NCBI GenBank assembly: GCA_902806595.1
Contig: CADCXC010000004.1
Coordinates: 496,001 to 560,000 of the forward strand
Length of the DNA: 64,000 nucleotides
Origin: Pyrenopolyporus hunteri
Taxonomy: Eukaryota > Ascomycota > Sordariomycetes > Xylariales > Hypoxylaceae
Reading direction: 5' to 3'
The first letter of the stretch is position 1, and each line of letters starts with the position of its first letter. The notes beneath the pieces were generated by a model, which made no database searches, was not told the origin of the DNA, and saw only the letters and a list, made by a program, of their open reading frames with translations. A program made the position numbers and the translations under genes. Below are positions 43,377 through 55,289 of the stretch, piece by piece.

Positions 43377-45823
43377 TCACTGTGCTGGAACTAGGTCGAA
43401 ATCATCCAACACCACCCATCCGAAATTACCACCCGTGCAAGTTACCTGCGCCGTGAATTCCACTTCTAGGGTCAATCCATTCAATACAGTACCCGTATCC
43501 CCTGATTGGAATATCGGAACATTATACGGCCCCACGGAATGTTTCTGGTCATCGCCGGAGAAGAAGAAAGGCTGAGACCAAGACCGAGTGCCGAATCTGT
43601 ACTTGGCCAGGCAGTTGCCGTTTCCAGCCGACCGGCGCATCGTGAAAGAGATCTCGTAAGCCTGCCCCGGGCACATCTTGGCAGTGGTCTCGATGTCGGC
43701 GCTGCCAGACCCAGAAATGGAGAAATACGCCTGTGGATCAGCAAAGTCAATACCACCACTGCAGCCGAGCGCACAAGTACGCCATCCGTTGCCGCCTTGT
43801 GAAAAGTCGCCATTGGTGAAACCCTGCGCGGGGACGCAGCGGTCCGGAGGGGGGTCGTAGCATTGGCCCTCGAAGCAGTATCCTGTCGAGCACTTGTTCC
43901 CGCAGGCACCACAGTTGCTGGGATGAGTGAGAAGGTTGACACAGCGGTCACCACACTGATCATTCGGGCAGACGCAGTTACCCCCGTTGCTGCGATAATC
44001 TATTAGCGTTGGACGTTCGGAGGCAGAGGGGGCATGTTTTCGTCGTACCATTTCGCCTTCGCGGAGCAAGTCCTTCCGCAGGCACCACAATTGTTCACGT
44101 CTGTGCCAAACATAGAGGTGCATTGATAATCGCCGTCAGCACGTCCGCATAGGCCTTGAGCCTCAGAACCTATAATAGCAAGGATCAGTAAAAGGCTGGT
44201 CGAAGCATTTGCCGGATCTTCTCAATGTCGCTTACAGTAGCATCCGCATCTCTCCTTGGTAGCGGCGTGGAACGCGTCGCGACCCCCACTTGTGCTAACA
44301 GCCCAAGCGTAGAAGTCTGCGGCCTTCAAACAAGCGAGATGGCCCTGTCGCCCGGCCAATTAGTAGGTTCCTCTATCGAGCGAAAGCGGAGTTCAACTTA
44401 CCACATAGGAGTACCAGTGGTCAAGATAAGCGCAGCCGGAACCACGCATGCAGTCGTGGAACTCATTGTTACAGGACTCAAATGTGCCGTCAGCGCAGTT
44501 GTCGTAACAGTTATCGTGGCCATTGCAGCAGCCCCCAAAGCTGAAATCGGGCACATAATCGAAGCCGTTTGCCGGACCGCAACCGTTCGGGTTGAGGTCG
44601 CGAGCGCCAGGGAAGACCTTCGCCACTAGGCCGGGTGGATTGTTCGGGCAGCGCGGGGCAGCGCCTTCGGTATACTTGCTCCTCTTTCGGAGCTTCCTGG
44701 TCTTCGCTTTCTGCTGAAGCGAGTAGGCGACCATGGTCCTGTTCGACGCGGCCTTTCCTGGCGTGAACGTGGTCGTTGATCCGTCGGCCGATATATCCCA
44801 AGTGTACGGCGAACCCCCCTGAGTAACGGTGAGACGTCCTTTGCAATCGACGCCGAAGATGCTGGTGACGATCGTCTGCCCGTTTCGCCTGACGGGCGAT
44901 GGCCCGGTAGAGGAGGAGGTGAGCACGAGGCCGCCTTGAGAGGTCTTAGCTACGTATTGTAGTGTTTTCCCGGAAAGCACGATATCATAGACGCCAGCCG
45001 GGGCATTGGCGGGCTTCTGAAAGAAGAATGCCGGCAGCAAGTAATCGTCCGGCGGCCCCATTGCCTTAGCCTGGGCTTCTGACGTAGGTGAAGGAAGCGG
45101 TCGTAACCTGTTACCCGCTTGGCTTACGAGAGGCACGAAATTAGAGCCAAGAATATTGAATTGATCATTGGTGCTGCTCGGATCCAGGACACACGGTAGG
45201 TTGGGCAGGCCTGATGTCGGAACGGGTAAGCCCTTCTCGAGAGGTGGCGTGCCCATGTCCACAATTGTCGGGAGAGGATCATCTTCATAGGTATAAGTAA
45301 CGGTAAAGCTCTTGTCGCCTGTCGGGAAGTTGACCTGGCTTGAAGGAAGCGGGGGGCTGTCAGTGGTCTGGATGTTTGGCACCGTGATGGTACCCCCTAT
45401 ATCAATTGTAGGTGATGGCGTGCTCTCATCAGGTATAGTTATCGTGGCGGTGCCCGTAGGGTTTGGAGCGCCCTTGACCGGCGCACACACCCGGTCATAA
45501 AACTTGATCGGGCTCAGCAATGTCTTTTTCAGCATTTTAGACCTATAGATACGAATTCTGTTAGCTAGGCACGCCTTCTTTACTATTTGGAAGACTCACG
45601 TCGACTTTGAATAATGTAAGCAAAGGCCGCCGCCTACTGCGTAGCTCTGGCATTTGTTATCATTGCTGCAATGGGTACCGCAAGCCGAGGCATAGTTCAA
45701 ACTAGACTTGGTAGTTGTATAGTACGGGAACTGAAGAGCTATTCCATTAACACCACAAATATCAGCCGCCAAAGCGGGGGAGATGAGAGGGAGGACGATC
45801 GCTAGGGTTTGTAAAAGCCCCAT
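43377..45823 (-). CDS. Secreted multidomain phospholipase A2 protein (735 aa)
   Basis: Model: complement(join(43377..43989, 44049..44169, 44236..44344, 44402..45542, 45600..45823)). Order: signal peptide (1-20), a cysteine-bearing N-terminal module (CGTHCSNDNKCQSYAVGGG), a proline/threonine-rich linker, a middle beta-rich region, then a fungal-type secretory PLA2 domain with the catalytic CCNGHDNCY (H417-D418) and paired cysteines ending ATKERCGCYC. It continues with two STIG1-like cysteine-rich repeats (NNCGACGRTC, SNCGACGNKC) and a C-terminal beta-sandwich resembling carbohydrate-binding modules (residues about 570-735, ending GWVVLDDFDLVPAQ). It is probably an extracellular calcium-dependent phospholipase tethered to a glycan. 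Substrate and role are unknown. Confidence 0.82.
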
Positions 45824-45910
45824 GGTGGTCCGGTGTCGACGGTGTCGGCGAGCTGCGGGATCGTTACACTTGAGACTCAACACAAATAAGCCGCCGCCAT
45901 ACCTCTCTCT

Positions 45911-45918
45911 TTTATAAA
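45911..45918 (-). promoter_or_regulatory. TATA box of the PLA2 gene
   Basis: TTTATAAA lies 88 bp upstream of the PLA2 start codon at 45823 and is palindromic. Its distance suits a core promoter element. Confidence 0.5.
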
Positions 45919-47091
45919 GATCAGTTTTCACTTATATGACCCCCTTCGATGATCTATCAGAGTCTAGATTTGGGGACCTAGATGAGGCTAGGAGAAGTTC
46001 GTTTACTCCGCGCCTATTCGCGTCACTCCACAATCTCGACCTAAGCTTAGATAGCCTACACTATGACAGGTAGTGCGGTTGGATGCGGCGAGTTGCATGT
46101 AGCATCATAGAGATCGTAAATAGATCACTTATACCTCTCCAATTCTTAGTACTCACCACTTTTATCATTTGATTCGTTTCTTGATCACGTCCCATCCTTC
46201 TTCTTCGCCGATATGCATCATAACCTGATGCGAAAGCAGCGACGTATGGTACTTTTCGACTTTTCCCGTCCGTTCGTTCGGTTAAGTTGAAGCATGAAGT
46301 TAAGTCTAAGTGTAGAATAGACTAATGAGGAAATGCCAATAGCATGGTCGGAAATCGGGGCTAACTCTGGTAGTCTACCAGTAGAGGATCCCTCTTAGAG
46401 CCTTTCCACACCCGACGGGCTGGACCAAAGGTTCTAGTCTGGCCTGATCCGTAGCCACATCGCGACTATCGGCTAGACTTACGCTAATGAGCTCAGCTGA
46501 ATGTGGTAGATCGCGGATGAATATCTTATCTTGGAGTTGTGGTCTGTTAAAGTGCCCGCCTAAATGAGTCTAAAATTAAGATCGATTCTGTCTATGGTCT
46601 AGGCTCGCCTTCGAAGCACGATTTACAAAACCATAAGTTTCTTCTAATCCCAAAGTGCTATAACATTTTAAGCCCACAAACCAAAAGGCTACTTTACTAG
46701 ATGCATCACTACAGTTTAGCGAAAGTGCGGCAGACTTTCCGCCACGAAGAGGGTCTGCCAACGTCGACATAGGGGCGATGCGAATACGCTTGGGTAACTA
46801 CGAACGCTAAAGCCTTTCGTTGAGCTTCAACTACTCATCAAAGTACTTAATAACTATGTGGACGGGCTAGAGTAGGCAACTATTACTCTCTTCATCCTCT
46901 TCTCTTGAATTTATTACGGGAGGTACCTTTCCTCGATCCTGTTGGTTTCGTACCATAGAGGTAGCGGAGGTAAGGGTGAAAAGAATGGCAGTTGTACTAT
47001 GGCGAAATCAAGCACGAAAGTAATAAGAACGCAACTGCTAACTGATCACGACCTCGCGTAGATTTCCGTCTGCTCTGGCCGCCTTTTCATG

Positions 47092-47331
47092 TTAGCGCCC
47101 ATTTGCTATTTGACGGAGGTACTTAGGATCCGCATTCTCTCGAGACCACTCCGGGCAGTACCCGGGGTCTTCTCCGCTCATACTCTCCCTTTGCTTCTCA
47201 TAATACTTCCATAACCGGCTGCGATGCCAACTCTGCCGACGGCACTCTTCGGCAGGGAGGTGGCTACGACTGTGAAATACAGGCGTCTCATCGTTTAGGG
47301 GCACGCGGTGGCGCTGGCGTTCTTTGTTCAC
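47092..47331 (-). CDS. Possible small hypothetical protein
   Basis: An open stretch rich in charged residues (RQSWHRSRLWKYYEKQRESM, GYCPEWSRENADPKYLRQI). It lacks an ATG at its start; the first internal ATG (MSGEDPGY) would leave about 30 residues. No domain is recognisable and an upstream exon was not found. Confidence 0.2.
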   Translation of the reverse strand: MNKERQRHRVPLNDETPVFHSRSHLPAEECRRQSWHRSRLWKYYEKQRESMSGEDPGYCPEWSRENADPKYLRQIANGR

Positions 47332-47849
47332 TCTCTAATGCCGGTCTTGTACTTTACCTATCATTATCGGAGACCTAAGGTCAGCTGAGAGGAAACGGTT
47401 AATAGCAATTCATGAATTCCACATCTAGAAAAACTGAGTACCTGGTATGTAACATCTAAGTCATGCCCATGTCTTCTTAACAAACACCTCCTGGCGGTAT
47501 CGTGCCTTATGTGTGTGGCGGTGCTGGCTGGGCACGCGACCCGCGGAGTCCGGCGTGCCGGAGTTAAAGGCCAATTGAATTACCCGAAAGGTCTATAGGT
47601 ACGGTACGGAACGGGATCGATCCGTGTATGTATGAATGATTCGATCCCGGAGGGACGGTTAAAACTGGGGCCACTTGTGCTACCCCTGACGGGGGTGGCT
47701 TGTATTTATATCCATCTTGAAGCTATCGTCTTTATTCACATCATCGCATTGGACTTTCGTTCGTATTATCGTAGGCGCCGGGTAACGAACCACGCGACCA
47801 CAATAAGATCGAACTTTCTTTGAGCTTATACCCATCTTTGAAATTCACC

Positions 47850-48669
47850 ATGACCCAGCCTCATTCTTACTATCCCGTGGGCGTAGAGATCCCCAACTAC
47901 GTCCCTAACGAATGGAGTACACTAGGGCTGGTCTCTACGTTCGCGGTTACCTGCACAGCCGTCCTGATAGCTGCTAAGACCATCGCGACGAGTGTGAACC
48001 CTCGCATTACAACCTCTGAACTCTCCAAGGTTCTTTGGTTTACCCTATGTACCTCTTCCCTCCCCCTATCTGCGTACGCCCGGTACTGACAAGCGGCTAG
48101 GTGGTTCCATCCATCTTTTCCTCGAAGGCTACTATGCCCTAAACTTTGCTACCCTTCCGGGCTCCCAGCACATCCTTGCGCAACTCTGGAAGGAATATTC
48201 CATGTCTGATTCGCGATATCTCACTTCACACGCCTTTGTCATGTCCATGGAGTCCATTACCGCCTGGTGCTGGGGACCGTTATCTTTTATCCTTGCGTCG
48301 TTCATCGTGACGGATAATCCCTTCCGACATCCGTTGCAGATTATCATCTCCACTGGACAGCTTTACGGTGATGTGCTGTACTACGCGACATGCGCGTTTG
48401 ACTTCCTTGTATATGGGATTGAGTATTCGAGGCCTGAGGGGTATTACTTTTACGGGTATTTCGTGTTGTTGAATGGGTTCTGGATTGTTATTCCGGGTCG
48501 TAAGTGGCTTTTTATCCTTTTTTCCCTTTCATCAGGAATCGAGTAAGAACCGGGCTAATGGGATACAGTGCTCATCGCCGATAGTGTGAGAGCTTGCGGG
48601 AGAGCTTTTGCGGAGGTCAAGAGGATGAAGACGGTTGGGATGAACGGGAATGCAAAGAAAAGGTCTTGA
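47850..48669 (+). CDS. EBP-like (EXPERA domain) sterol isomerase homologue (232 aa)
   Basis: Model: join(47850..48048, 48101..48499, 48569..48669). Four to five TM helices of the emopamil-binding protein family are seen, with the conserved CGSIHLFLEGYYA (H71, E75) and SMESITAWCWGPL (E117) active-site segments and the late QLYGDVLYYATCAFDF and LNGFWIVIPG helices. EBP proteins isomerise delta8 to delta7 sterols in the ER; fungi usually use Erg2 for this step, so EBP-like paralogues may act on other sterols or terpenoids. Introns of 52 and 69 bp restore C67 and L201. The tail is basic (KKRS), as in ER membrane proteins. No terpenoid-cluster gene is adjacent. Confidence 0.9.
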
Positions 48670-49608
48670 AGAAGCCCGTCTTGTACTCCGGTCGAGAGCA
48701 TGTTATGCTAGCGAGTACTATTGAGAAAATAGTCTTTTTCTGAAGTCGGGTCGAAGTCAAGCCATTGGAAGAAGGACGCGACGGAGGTGCGTTATAATAC
48801 CATTACAGCGCTTATGGCGCTATATTTAGACCCTTTAGAGCATACCTACCTCATTGTACAAGTACAGGTATTTAATTCACTTTAACCATTTCCTTCTACA
48901 CGTAATTTAATATCTACCTAGGTACCTAACCATCAAGAAGATATCAATTTCATTATAGGGTAGGTATCTTACCAAGCTAGAGATGTAGAGATGTACCTAG
49001 ACAAGCGTGCAAGTGATGGGCGAATAAGGTCACTGGAAGTTCACTAATATATACGCTGTAGCCGCAACCGTTTAGCTCCCCTCCCCCCTGTCAGGAAGCG
49101 CCTATATCCGCCAGTATTAACAACTAAGGCGCTAAGAGCCTACGCCTACACTACAAAAATTATGCAGTTTATTTTACATGGTAAGCTTCCATCCTCATAA
49201 AACATTCCATTCTTTGTAATTAATTATAAGAGCTGTTTTACCCAGGTACTAGATGCCTGTGACATCAACAATAGATACCTACTTACCTAAGTTCTAGACT
49301 TGGGAGTCCTATCGCATTACTTGTGCTTTCCATGCTTAACTGAGGTATTACGTAATCCACCCAGTATCTTGTGTTAATAGGTACCTAAGTACCTGCGTCG
49401 TAGTGTCCACATTCCAAACTCGAGGCGTGGTGGAGCTTCTTCTGCTTCACCCTCACCTTCATCTTTCTCCACTACCACTACCATCACCATCACCATCACC
49501 GTCACCGTCACCGTCACCGTCACCATCGCTTCTTGCATACCCACCCGCATCTCTATCTTCCACCTCTCAAGCTAATCGACTCGCTATGAAAGCCTCGTAC
49601 GTGCTAAT
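48670..49608. other. Intergenic region with repeats before the Seh1 gene
   Basis: Contains many TAGGTACC words (48840-48970, 49240-49395) and a hexanucleotide tract at 49470-49528. No gene is supported. Confidence 0.6.
49470..49528 (+). repeat. CACCATCACCGT-type minisatellite in the Seh1 leader
   Basis: About nine tandem six-base units of the form CACCAT / CACCGT lie 80-140 bp before the Seh1 ATG, in a pyrimidine-rich stretch that is likely 5' UTR or core promoter. Confidence 0.9.
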
Positions 49609-50993
49609 ATGGGTCCTTCACTAGCCGGAGAGGATAGCACAGCTGAGAACAGCACTGCCTTCGACATCATCCAACATGGCCACAAAGACCTCGTCCAGGC
49701 CATCGCTTTCAACGCCTACGGCGACAGATGCGCTACCGGCAGTGTTGACGGCAAAATCCGTGTCTTCAATCGACACCAGGATGGTGTGTGGCGGCTATGC
49801 GACAACTGGAAAGCTCATGCTGGCGAGATATTAGAGGTTTGTCGCTCCGATTGCCATATGAATCGTGTAGGGGCCTACCTGCTTCCTAGGTAGCCCTTCG
49901 CTGGCGTTGAGGTGTTTCTGACAATGGCGTTGTCCAGCTTCAATGGCTACCGCCGACTATTTATCCCAACCTGCTAGCATCCCTCGGTATCGAGGGCCGC
50001 TTCAGACTATGGACCGAGGACCCTTCCGCTGCTCCAGGGAGACGCTTCAGCGCAAGAGACGGCAATGGAAAGACTGTTTCTGAGCTAAGGTCCGCCCGTT
50101 ATCCATACAGGTCCTTCTCCGTCAAGCACGACGAGGTGACGCGGACCACTTATGTCGCGCTTCTTGCTTCGGATGGCCACCTCACAGTGTACGAGGGCGA
50201 AGAGCCCGAGGCTTTGACAGACTATGGTAAAATCGACGACTTCCAAACTTGCACCAAGCCAGGCCGTGGTGAGGAGACTTGCTTCAAGGTCCGCTTTGAC
50301 CCGAATCCAGAGCCATGTTACACTGCTTTAAGAGCCGGCGTACCAGCGGACGCATTAGGCTTGGTGGTATCTGGCTTAACCACGGTGAAGATCTACAGGA
50401 CCCGCGATACCGTCACTAGCTCCTTTGGCGCCCCCACTAGGGGGAGGGAGTTCTACCTAGCCGTCGAAATCCTAGAGCATAACCATTTGGTCCGAGACGT
50501 CGCCTGGGCCCCCGGAAACTTTAGAGGCTACGACATGATTGCTACCGCTTGTCAAGATGGCTTCGTGCGTGTATTCCGGATTGACACGCCCTTCTCCAAA
50601 GACGATGGCAAGACCTGGTCACTAGCAGACATTTTAGGTAGTTCAAAAACCGAGGAAAATCTTGCTTCTAAAAGCAACCATTCCCGCCGCCCATCCCAGG
50701 TTCCTTCCGGCATAAGAGCCGAGATCGATAAGTCCGGGACTCACGGAGAACGGACATCCACCGATCTACCAGGGCAAATTCGCCACACCCTAAAGATGCT
50801 ATCCAAGCTCAGTGCCCATCGATCTCCCGTCTGGAGAGTCGATTTCGACGACGACGGCCAGATTCTAGGGAGTGTCGGAGACGAGGGTAGGCTGATATGC
50901 TATCGGCAACTTCCCGACGGGTCTTGGGCAAAGAGCTCAGAATTAGGCATGATGAAAGCTAGAATGGCTGCGCCACCATCCAATCTAGGTTGA
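49609..50993 (+). CDS. Nucleoporin Seh1-like WD40 protein (427 aa)
   Basis: Model: join(49609..49836, 49938..50993). Seh1 is a WD40 propeller shared by the Nup84 outer-ring complex of the nuclear pore and the SEA/GATOR2 complex that regulates TORC1. Visible blades are QHGHKDLVQAIAFNAYGDR, GSVDGKIRVFNR, the NLLASLGIEGRFRLW blade, FSVKHDEVTRTTYVALLASD, HNHLVRDVAWAPGNFRGYD (a characteristic Seh1 stretch) and LSAHRSPVWRVDFDDDGQIL. A low-complexity insert (about residues 310-350, SSKTEENLASKSNHSRRPSQ) between blades is common in filamentous fungal homologues. An upstream out-of-frame ATG (AAAGCCTC context, 49586) opens a short uORF. Confidence 0.9.
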
Positions 50994-51667
50994 AGGACCA
51001 CTAAAGACAAGACGTCTACTGAGCAAGGACTCTATCTTATCCCGAGACTTTGAAGTCGGCACAACGAGGGCCACGCCGAATAACGCCATCTAAGCGGTAG
51101 GTTGCCCTCGTTATTTTGCGGTACTTGACAAGGGTTCCAGCGACCTTCCCCCCGCCCAACCAGGTCGACAGAGAGGAGTTCATTAAAGCTATTGTATCGA
51201 ATATCGGCCGGGCCAACTTAATAGCATTGCGATAATCTGCCCTGACTAGTGCTGGCTGTAAGCATGCCCGAGAGTAGCACTAAAGGAGCTTCTACAGTTC
51301 CGAACATCGGATAAACCCTTAAGTCACATCGAAGCCAGTAATACGAATGGCGGGGAGCGCCGCCATAATGGTTCAGTCGACAAGGCTCCGCGGTCGCATA
51401 TCGTCAAACCGCATTATAGAATCCCTGTTCACCTTATCCTCGGCCACGGTTTCGAATGAAGCGGGGTGCATAGAATTACAGTGAATGTTTCTTGTGTTTA
51501 CTTCAAGGAAGCCTACGAGATGATATGAAGCGCACAGAAGACCATTAACTGCACTCGTATCTATCGACAAGATTATGAAGGGAAATTCATTACTCCTGAA
51601 AATTATTACTACCATCCCGCCGGGCCACCCGTAACGAGCAACTCCAGTTGATAGAAAGCTACTTGCT
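50994..51667. other. Convergent intergenic region
   Basis: Spacer of about 670 bp between the Seh1 gene and the second PTH11-like gene. The minus-strand open frame at 51373-51747 overlaps the end of the latter in another frame and is not supported. Confidence 0.55.
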
Positions 51668-53203
51668 TCAAACCAATAACTTGCACTGGCGATCAGTCGT
51701 TGTTCTCTCCATCTCATACGCGCTGGTTTCGCCACGCGCTCTACCATCGCAACGGGTTAGAACCTCCTCTAGACTCAAGACACGAACATCATCAAATGTA
51801 GCGGCGTGAAACGTTGCACCATCACTATTAACGCGGCTAATAAGCCCACTTCCCGTCCCTAGTTTTGACTGGTCTCCAGGACCAGATAGGCCTCCGACGG
51901 TATCTGTTCTCACATCATCTAGAGGTGGACCATTACTATTCACTCCATCCCCATTGACGGAGGCAGACCGAAAGTATCTTCCGCCGAGCCCTCCTCGTCG
52001 GCTAAGAATGCGACAGGATGGCCATGTTAAGTCGCGAACTAGTGTACGGAGAATCGGAACCGACGCGGCTATAATAGTAGTAGCGACCTCAGCGTAGCAG
52101 AGGTCTATCAAGCCGACACCAACATCTAGAGCCGATGTCAGATCGAGTGAAAACCACTTTATACCCGTTCCAAAGCGAATATGACAAAGCGAGCTTACAG
52201 TTGAAATCGCGACTATCAAGAACAGCCATACTGAAGCTCTTGATTATTGCCGTAACACCGGCGCTATTAGCCGTAAGCTTGCGCTTTGATTCAATGTATA
52301 CACAGTCATACAGCTAAAGGTAGATAGATACTCACAACAATCCTGTGCTCATCGCCGCAGCAACACCTATCTTCTCTTTCAGGTTCATTTGCAGCCCTAG
52401 TATAATTTTCCAGGGGAGGAGAGCGAGGGTAATATCCATGAGGCCGGAGTAAGCTAAATAAAATAATGTTCAGATCCAGAGAGGCAATCCAACCGTTGAA
52501 ACCAACCGATCCCCCGAGAAACAGTCAAAGGGGAAGAAGGAATAATCGAAACAGGCGCGTACCACTGAAGAATATGCCTACGGGAAGGACGATGTGTGCT
52601 GGCCAACACTCCCCTTCCGTGGAGCGCATCCACAACTTCTTTATTGGTCGACAAGTAGCCCAGTTTATGACCACACCAGCATGCATAAATACATTCATAG
52701 AAACCAGGAGAACCCAGATCAGAATGCGTAGGCGCGGACCGGCGACTCGGAGCAGGGAGATGGCAAACGAGGTTTTACTCCACGCCGAGCTAAGGAAATA
52801 CAGAGAACCCGCAACGACGTTACGCAGGCCGATGATATCGAGTTCCTGGGGGTCTATGTCTCTATCGTGCTTCCCGAACCCGGCGTTTATATTGACGCTT
52901 ATGATGATGCAAGATGTGATTAAGGGGACCTAGACGTAAGAAAAGAGTATGAGCCTCGGCAACCAGAGCTACGTGAATGAAGATGCCGGAATCCCCCCTT
53001 GCTCCGTGCGTCTGACTTACCCAGGATAGCATCAGAATCCAATCATCGAACCAAAGGGCGGTTTTTCTTTTATATTTGCATGCTATGCGAAGGCCGATGA
53101 ATACCGTTGCGACGCTTGTAAAAGCCCATATAGTGATGTTCGTCTGTGGCCCATTATTCGGTGCGTTCGGATTGCTATGCCACTCTTCGCGTGGATGATC
53201 CAT
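51668..53203 (-). CDS. PTH11-like seven-TM protein, second copy (396 aa)
   Basis: Model: complement(join(51668..52125, 52199..52263, 52336..52453, 52563..52929, 53021..53203)), all phases matching. It has the fungal rhodopsin-domain order: MDHPREEWHS tail, TM1 with IGLRIACKYKRK, WFDDWILMLSW, VNINAGFGKHDRDI, SAWSKTSFAISLLRVAGPRL, cysteine-bearing loop NWATCRPIKKLW, AYSGLMDITLALLPWKIILG, AGVTAIIKSFSM and YAEVATTIIAASVPILRTLV. A tail of about 120 residues rich in G, S and D is predicted cytosolic and unrelated to the tail of the first copy. Presumed plasma-membrane receptor-like protein with unknown ligand. The ATG at 53203 is preferred because the open frame upstream lacks an earlier ATG. Confidence 0.85.
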
Positions 53204-55289
53204 GGCTCCAAAAATCCGAATCAAGAGAGAAAGTTGGCTGACCAGTAAAGCAGGTATACCGCCTCAGAGCTATATTCTCTTCCAGGCGTCCGTTTGGCCG
53301 GTAGAGTTTACTGGAGAAGATCGGATGCTATGGTAAAAAATATCGAGGCATCTGATCTAAGTATTAATATCCCCGGCCATAGGCATAGCGTGATCTTACA
53401 ACATATGGAGCAGGGCTCTCTACATCGACCATTCCTATCTTATTCGAACCCCTCAATTTCCCATATGGAATACCTCGACGAGGGACGTATCCCTATAGTA
53501 AGGGTAGGAAATGTTGTCACTCTATCTTAGCCCCCTTTTCAGCCGGGTTTTCGGTAGTAGTCAGTGCGGCTACTAGACAAGAAACAAGTATAATCTCACG
53601 AGCCGTACCGTGATGATTGCCCACGCCTAACCCAGGACTATCGCACGCGGAGAGTGCTCCCTTACGAAATAGGCTGGAACGGCTACGCCACGGACTCTCG
53701 ATCGAGGATGGACGCCTCGCCGTGCACAAACATAGTCCAGCTCTCACTTCGTGCCCGTGCCACCCAAACCCGTGGCCCCCTTGCATCTACGGCGAAAGGA
53801 GTCACTATCACACGAGAGACTGTAATCTTCCCCAGTCGATCAGATTGCTAGAATTCCTTGGCATTATTTTCGTTATATGATTCTTCTATTGTAAGACTGC
53901 ACTTGTCAATATCCTAATTTGAAGTTTATTCAAGACTAGTTCATTGAATTAAGTAGTCTAAATGCAAACAGTCTCAGCATTCTTTTCGACGATATACTTA
54001 GCTTCGAAGGGATCACTAGTAGTTGAAGAATAATTTTATGAATTTATGTTTGTAAATATCATAGGCCGGTCGAGGTAGTTCCTATACAGTGTAGCACACA
54101 GTGAAGCCCCCCAACCAAAACGCCACGCCAGCGCCCTATTCGACCTTCGTAATCACTGTAATTAACCCATACATCCCTAAATTTACAGTGGTCGACTACC
54201 AGTTAGGTCTGAGTAGGGACCAGGGTCCTGAGGGTTTAGGAAGGTAAATACATAAATCAAAGATAGGTACTTTTTAGTAATAGATCAATATTAGGACAAT
54301 AATCACAGGAATAAAAATGACTGAACACCTTATAACGCCCTACTGTTGAGCTGCTGTTGGGCTACTGCGAAGCCTTAAGCGACTCCAAATGTGACTAGGT
54401 AGAGTACCTAGGTACCTACCATATAGGTGCCTGTCAAAAGACTCCTACTGGAGTATTGCACAGCGACCACCAACCACTATAATATAGTGAGGTGGGCGCT
54501 GGAAGCCACTGAGATCCCAGCGGCCCGGGGCGCAACGTACGGTATGCTGTACTGTAAGCCATACCGCCACGTAGGAGATATGAGTGATAAGCAATATTAC
54601 TAGGTTTATAGCCGCTAAACTCCAAGTGATATAGCGGTAGAGCATTACTATAACTTAGCGGGCCGGGGTACGTACCTAGATAGGTACTCATTAGGTAGCT
54701 TGGGGTACCTAACTCAGCCCGCCGTCGGGGGTTTCAACTACCTAATTAACAGACAAACGCGTTTTCGATATACTACGTCTAATAGAACCACGAATGGCGT
54801 TATGGCTGTTTTTACGACCCCAATTCGAAATATTCAGCCATCAATTACCGTTTATCAGAAATACCCACCTCTACACCGACTTACAGGAGCAATTAAATGC
54901 GTATTGGTGCAATGTAATCGGTAGTCCGCGGACGCTGGGAAGCCCGCGTGGGCCCCCTGACGTCAAGACTACACCATGATCCCGTACGGTCTTGGCCATT
55001 CCTCGTGCTTCCAGAACAAACGCGGTGACCGGATCCCAAATTTTCTGAAAAATCTCGACTCGGACCTAAAAGATATACCTCCCGCGTAGAATGGAACGTT
55101 TTAGAGGGTGAGACACCCAGAGGCCGTGATCTAAGTGGGAAGCACGTGTAGTCCTGCTGCTATTTCGATCCGATTTCAGCTAGTAAACACATACCTATTA
55201 CCTATCTACCTACCTACCAGGTATTACTACTTTAGGTAATATACAATCGCCGGGCCCAAGCAATCATCATACAGCAGCTCCCCGGAGCG
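53204..55289. other. 2-kb divergent intergenic region
   Basis: Nothing convincing is coded between the PTH11-like and Fmp42-like genes. TAGGTACC words occur at 54395-54435 and 54665-54715 and a TACCTACCTACC block at 55195-55225. The short ORFs at 53294-53880 and 54434-54979 overlap in several frames and have no motif. Confidence 0.55.

Larger units (their letters stand above)
45824..47849. other. 2-kb divergent intergenic region
   Basis: Lies between the divergent PLA2 and EBP-like genes. It contains a minus-strand TATA box near the PLA2 start, a low-confidence open frame at 47092-47331, and a short inverted repeat CGGGATCGAT...ATTCGATCCCG at 47609-47649. No established gene is seen. Confidence 0.5.
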
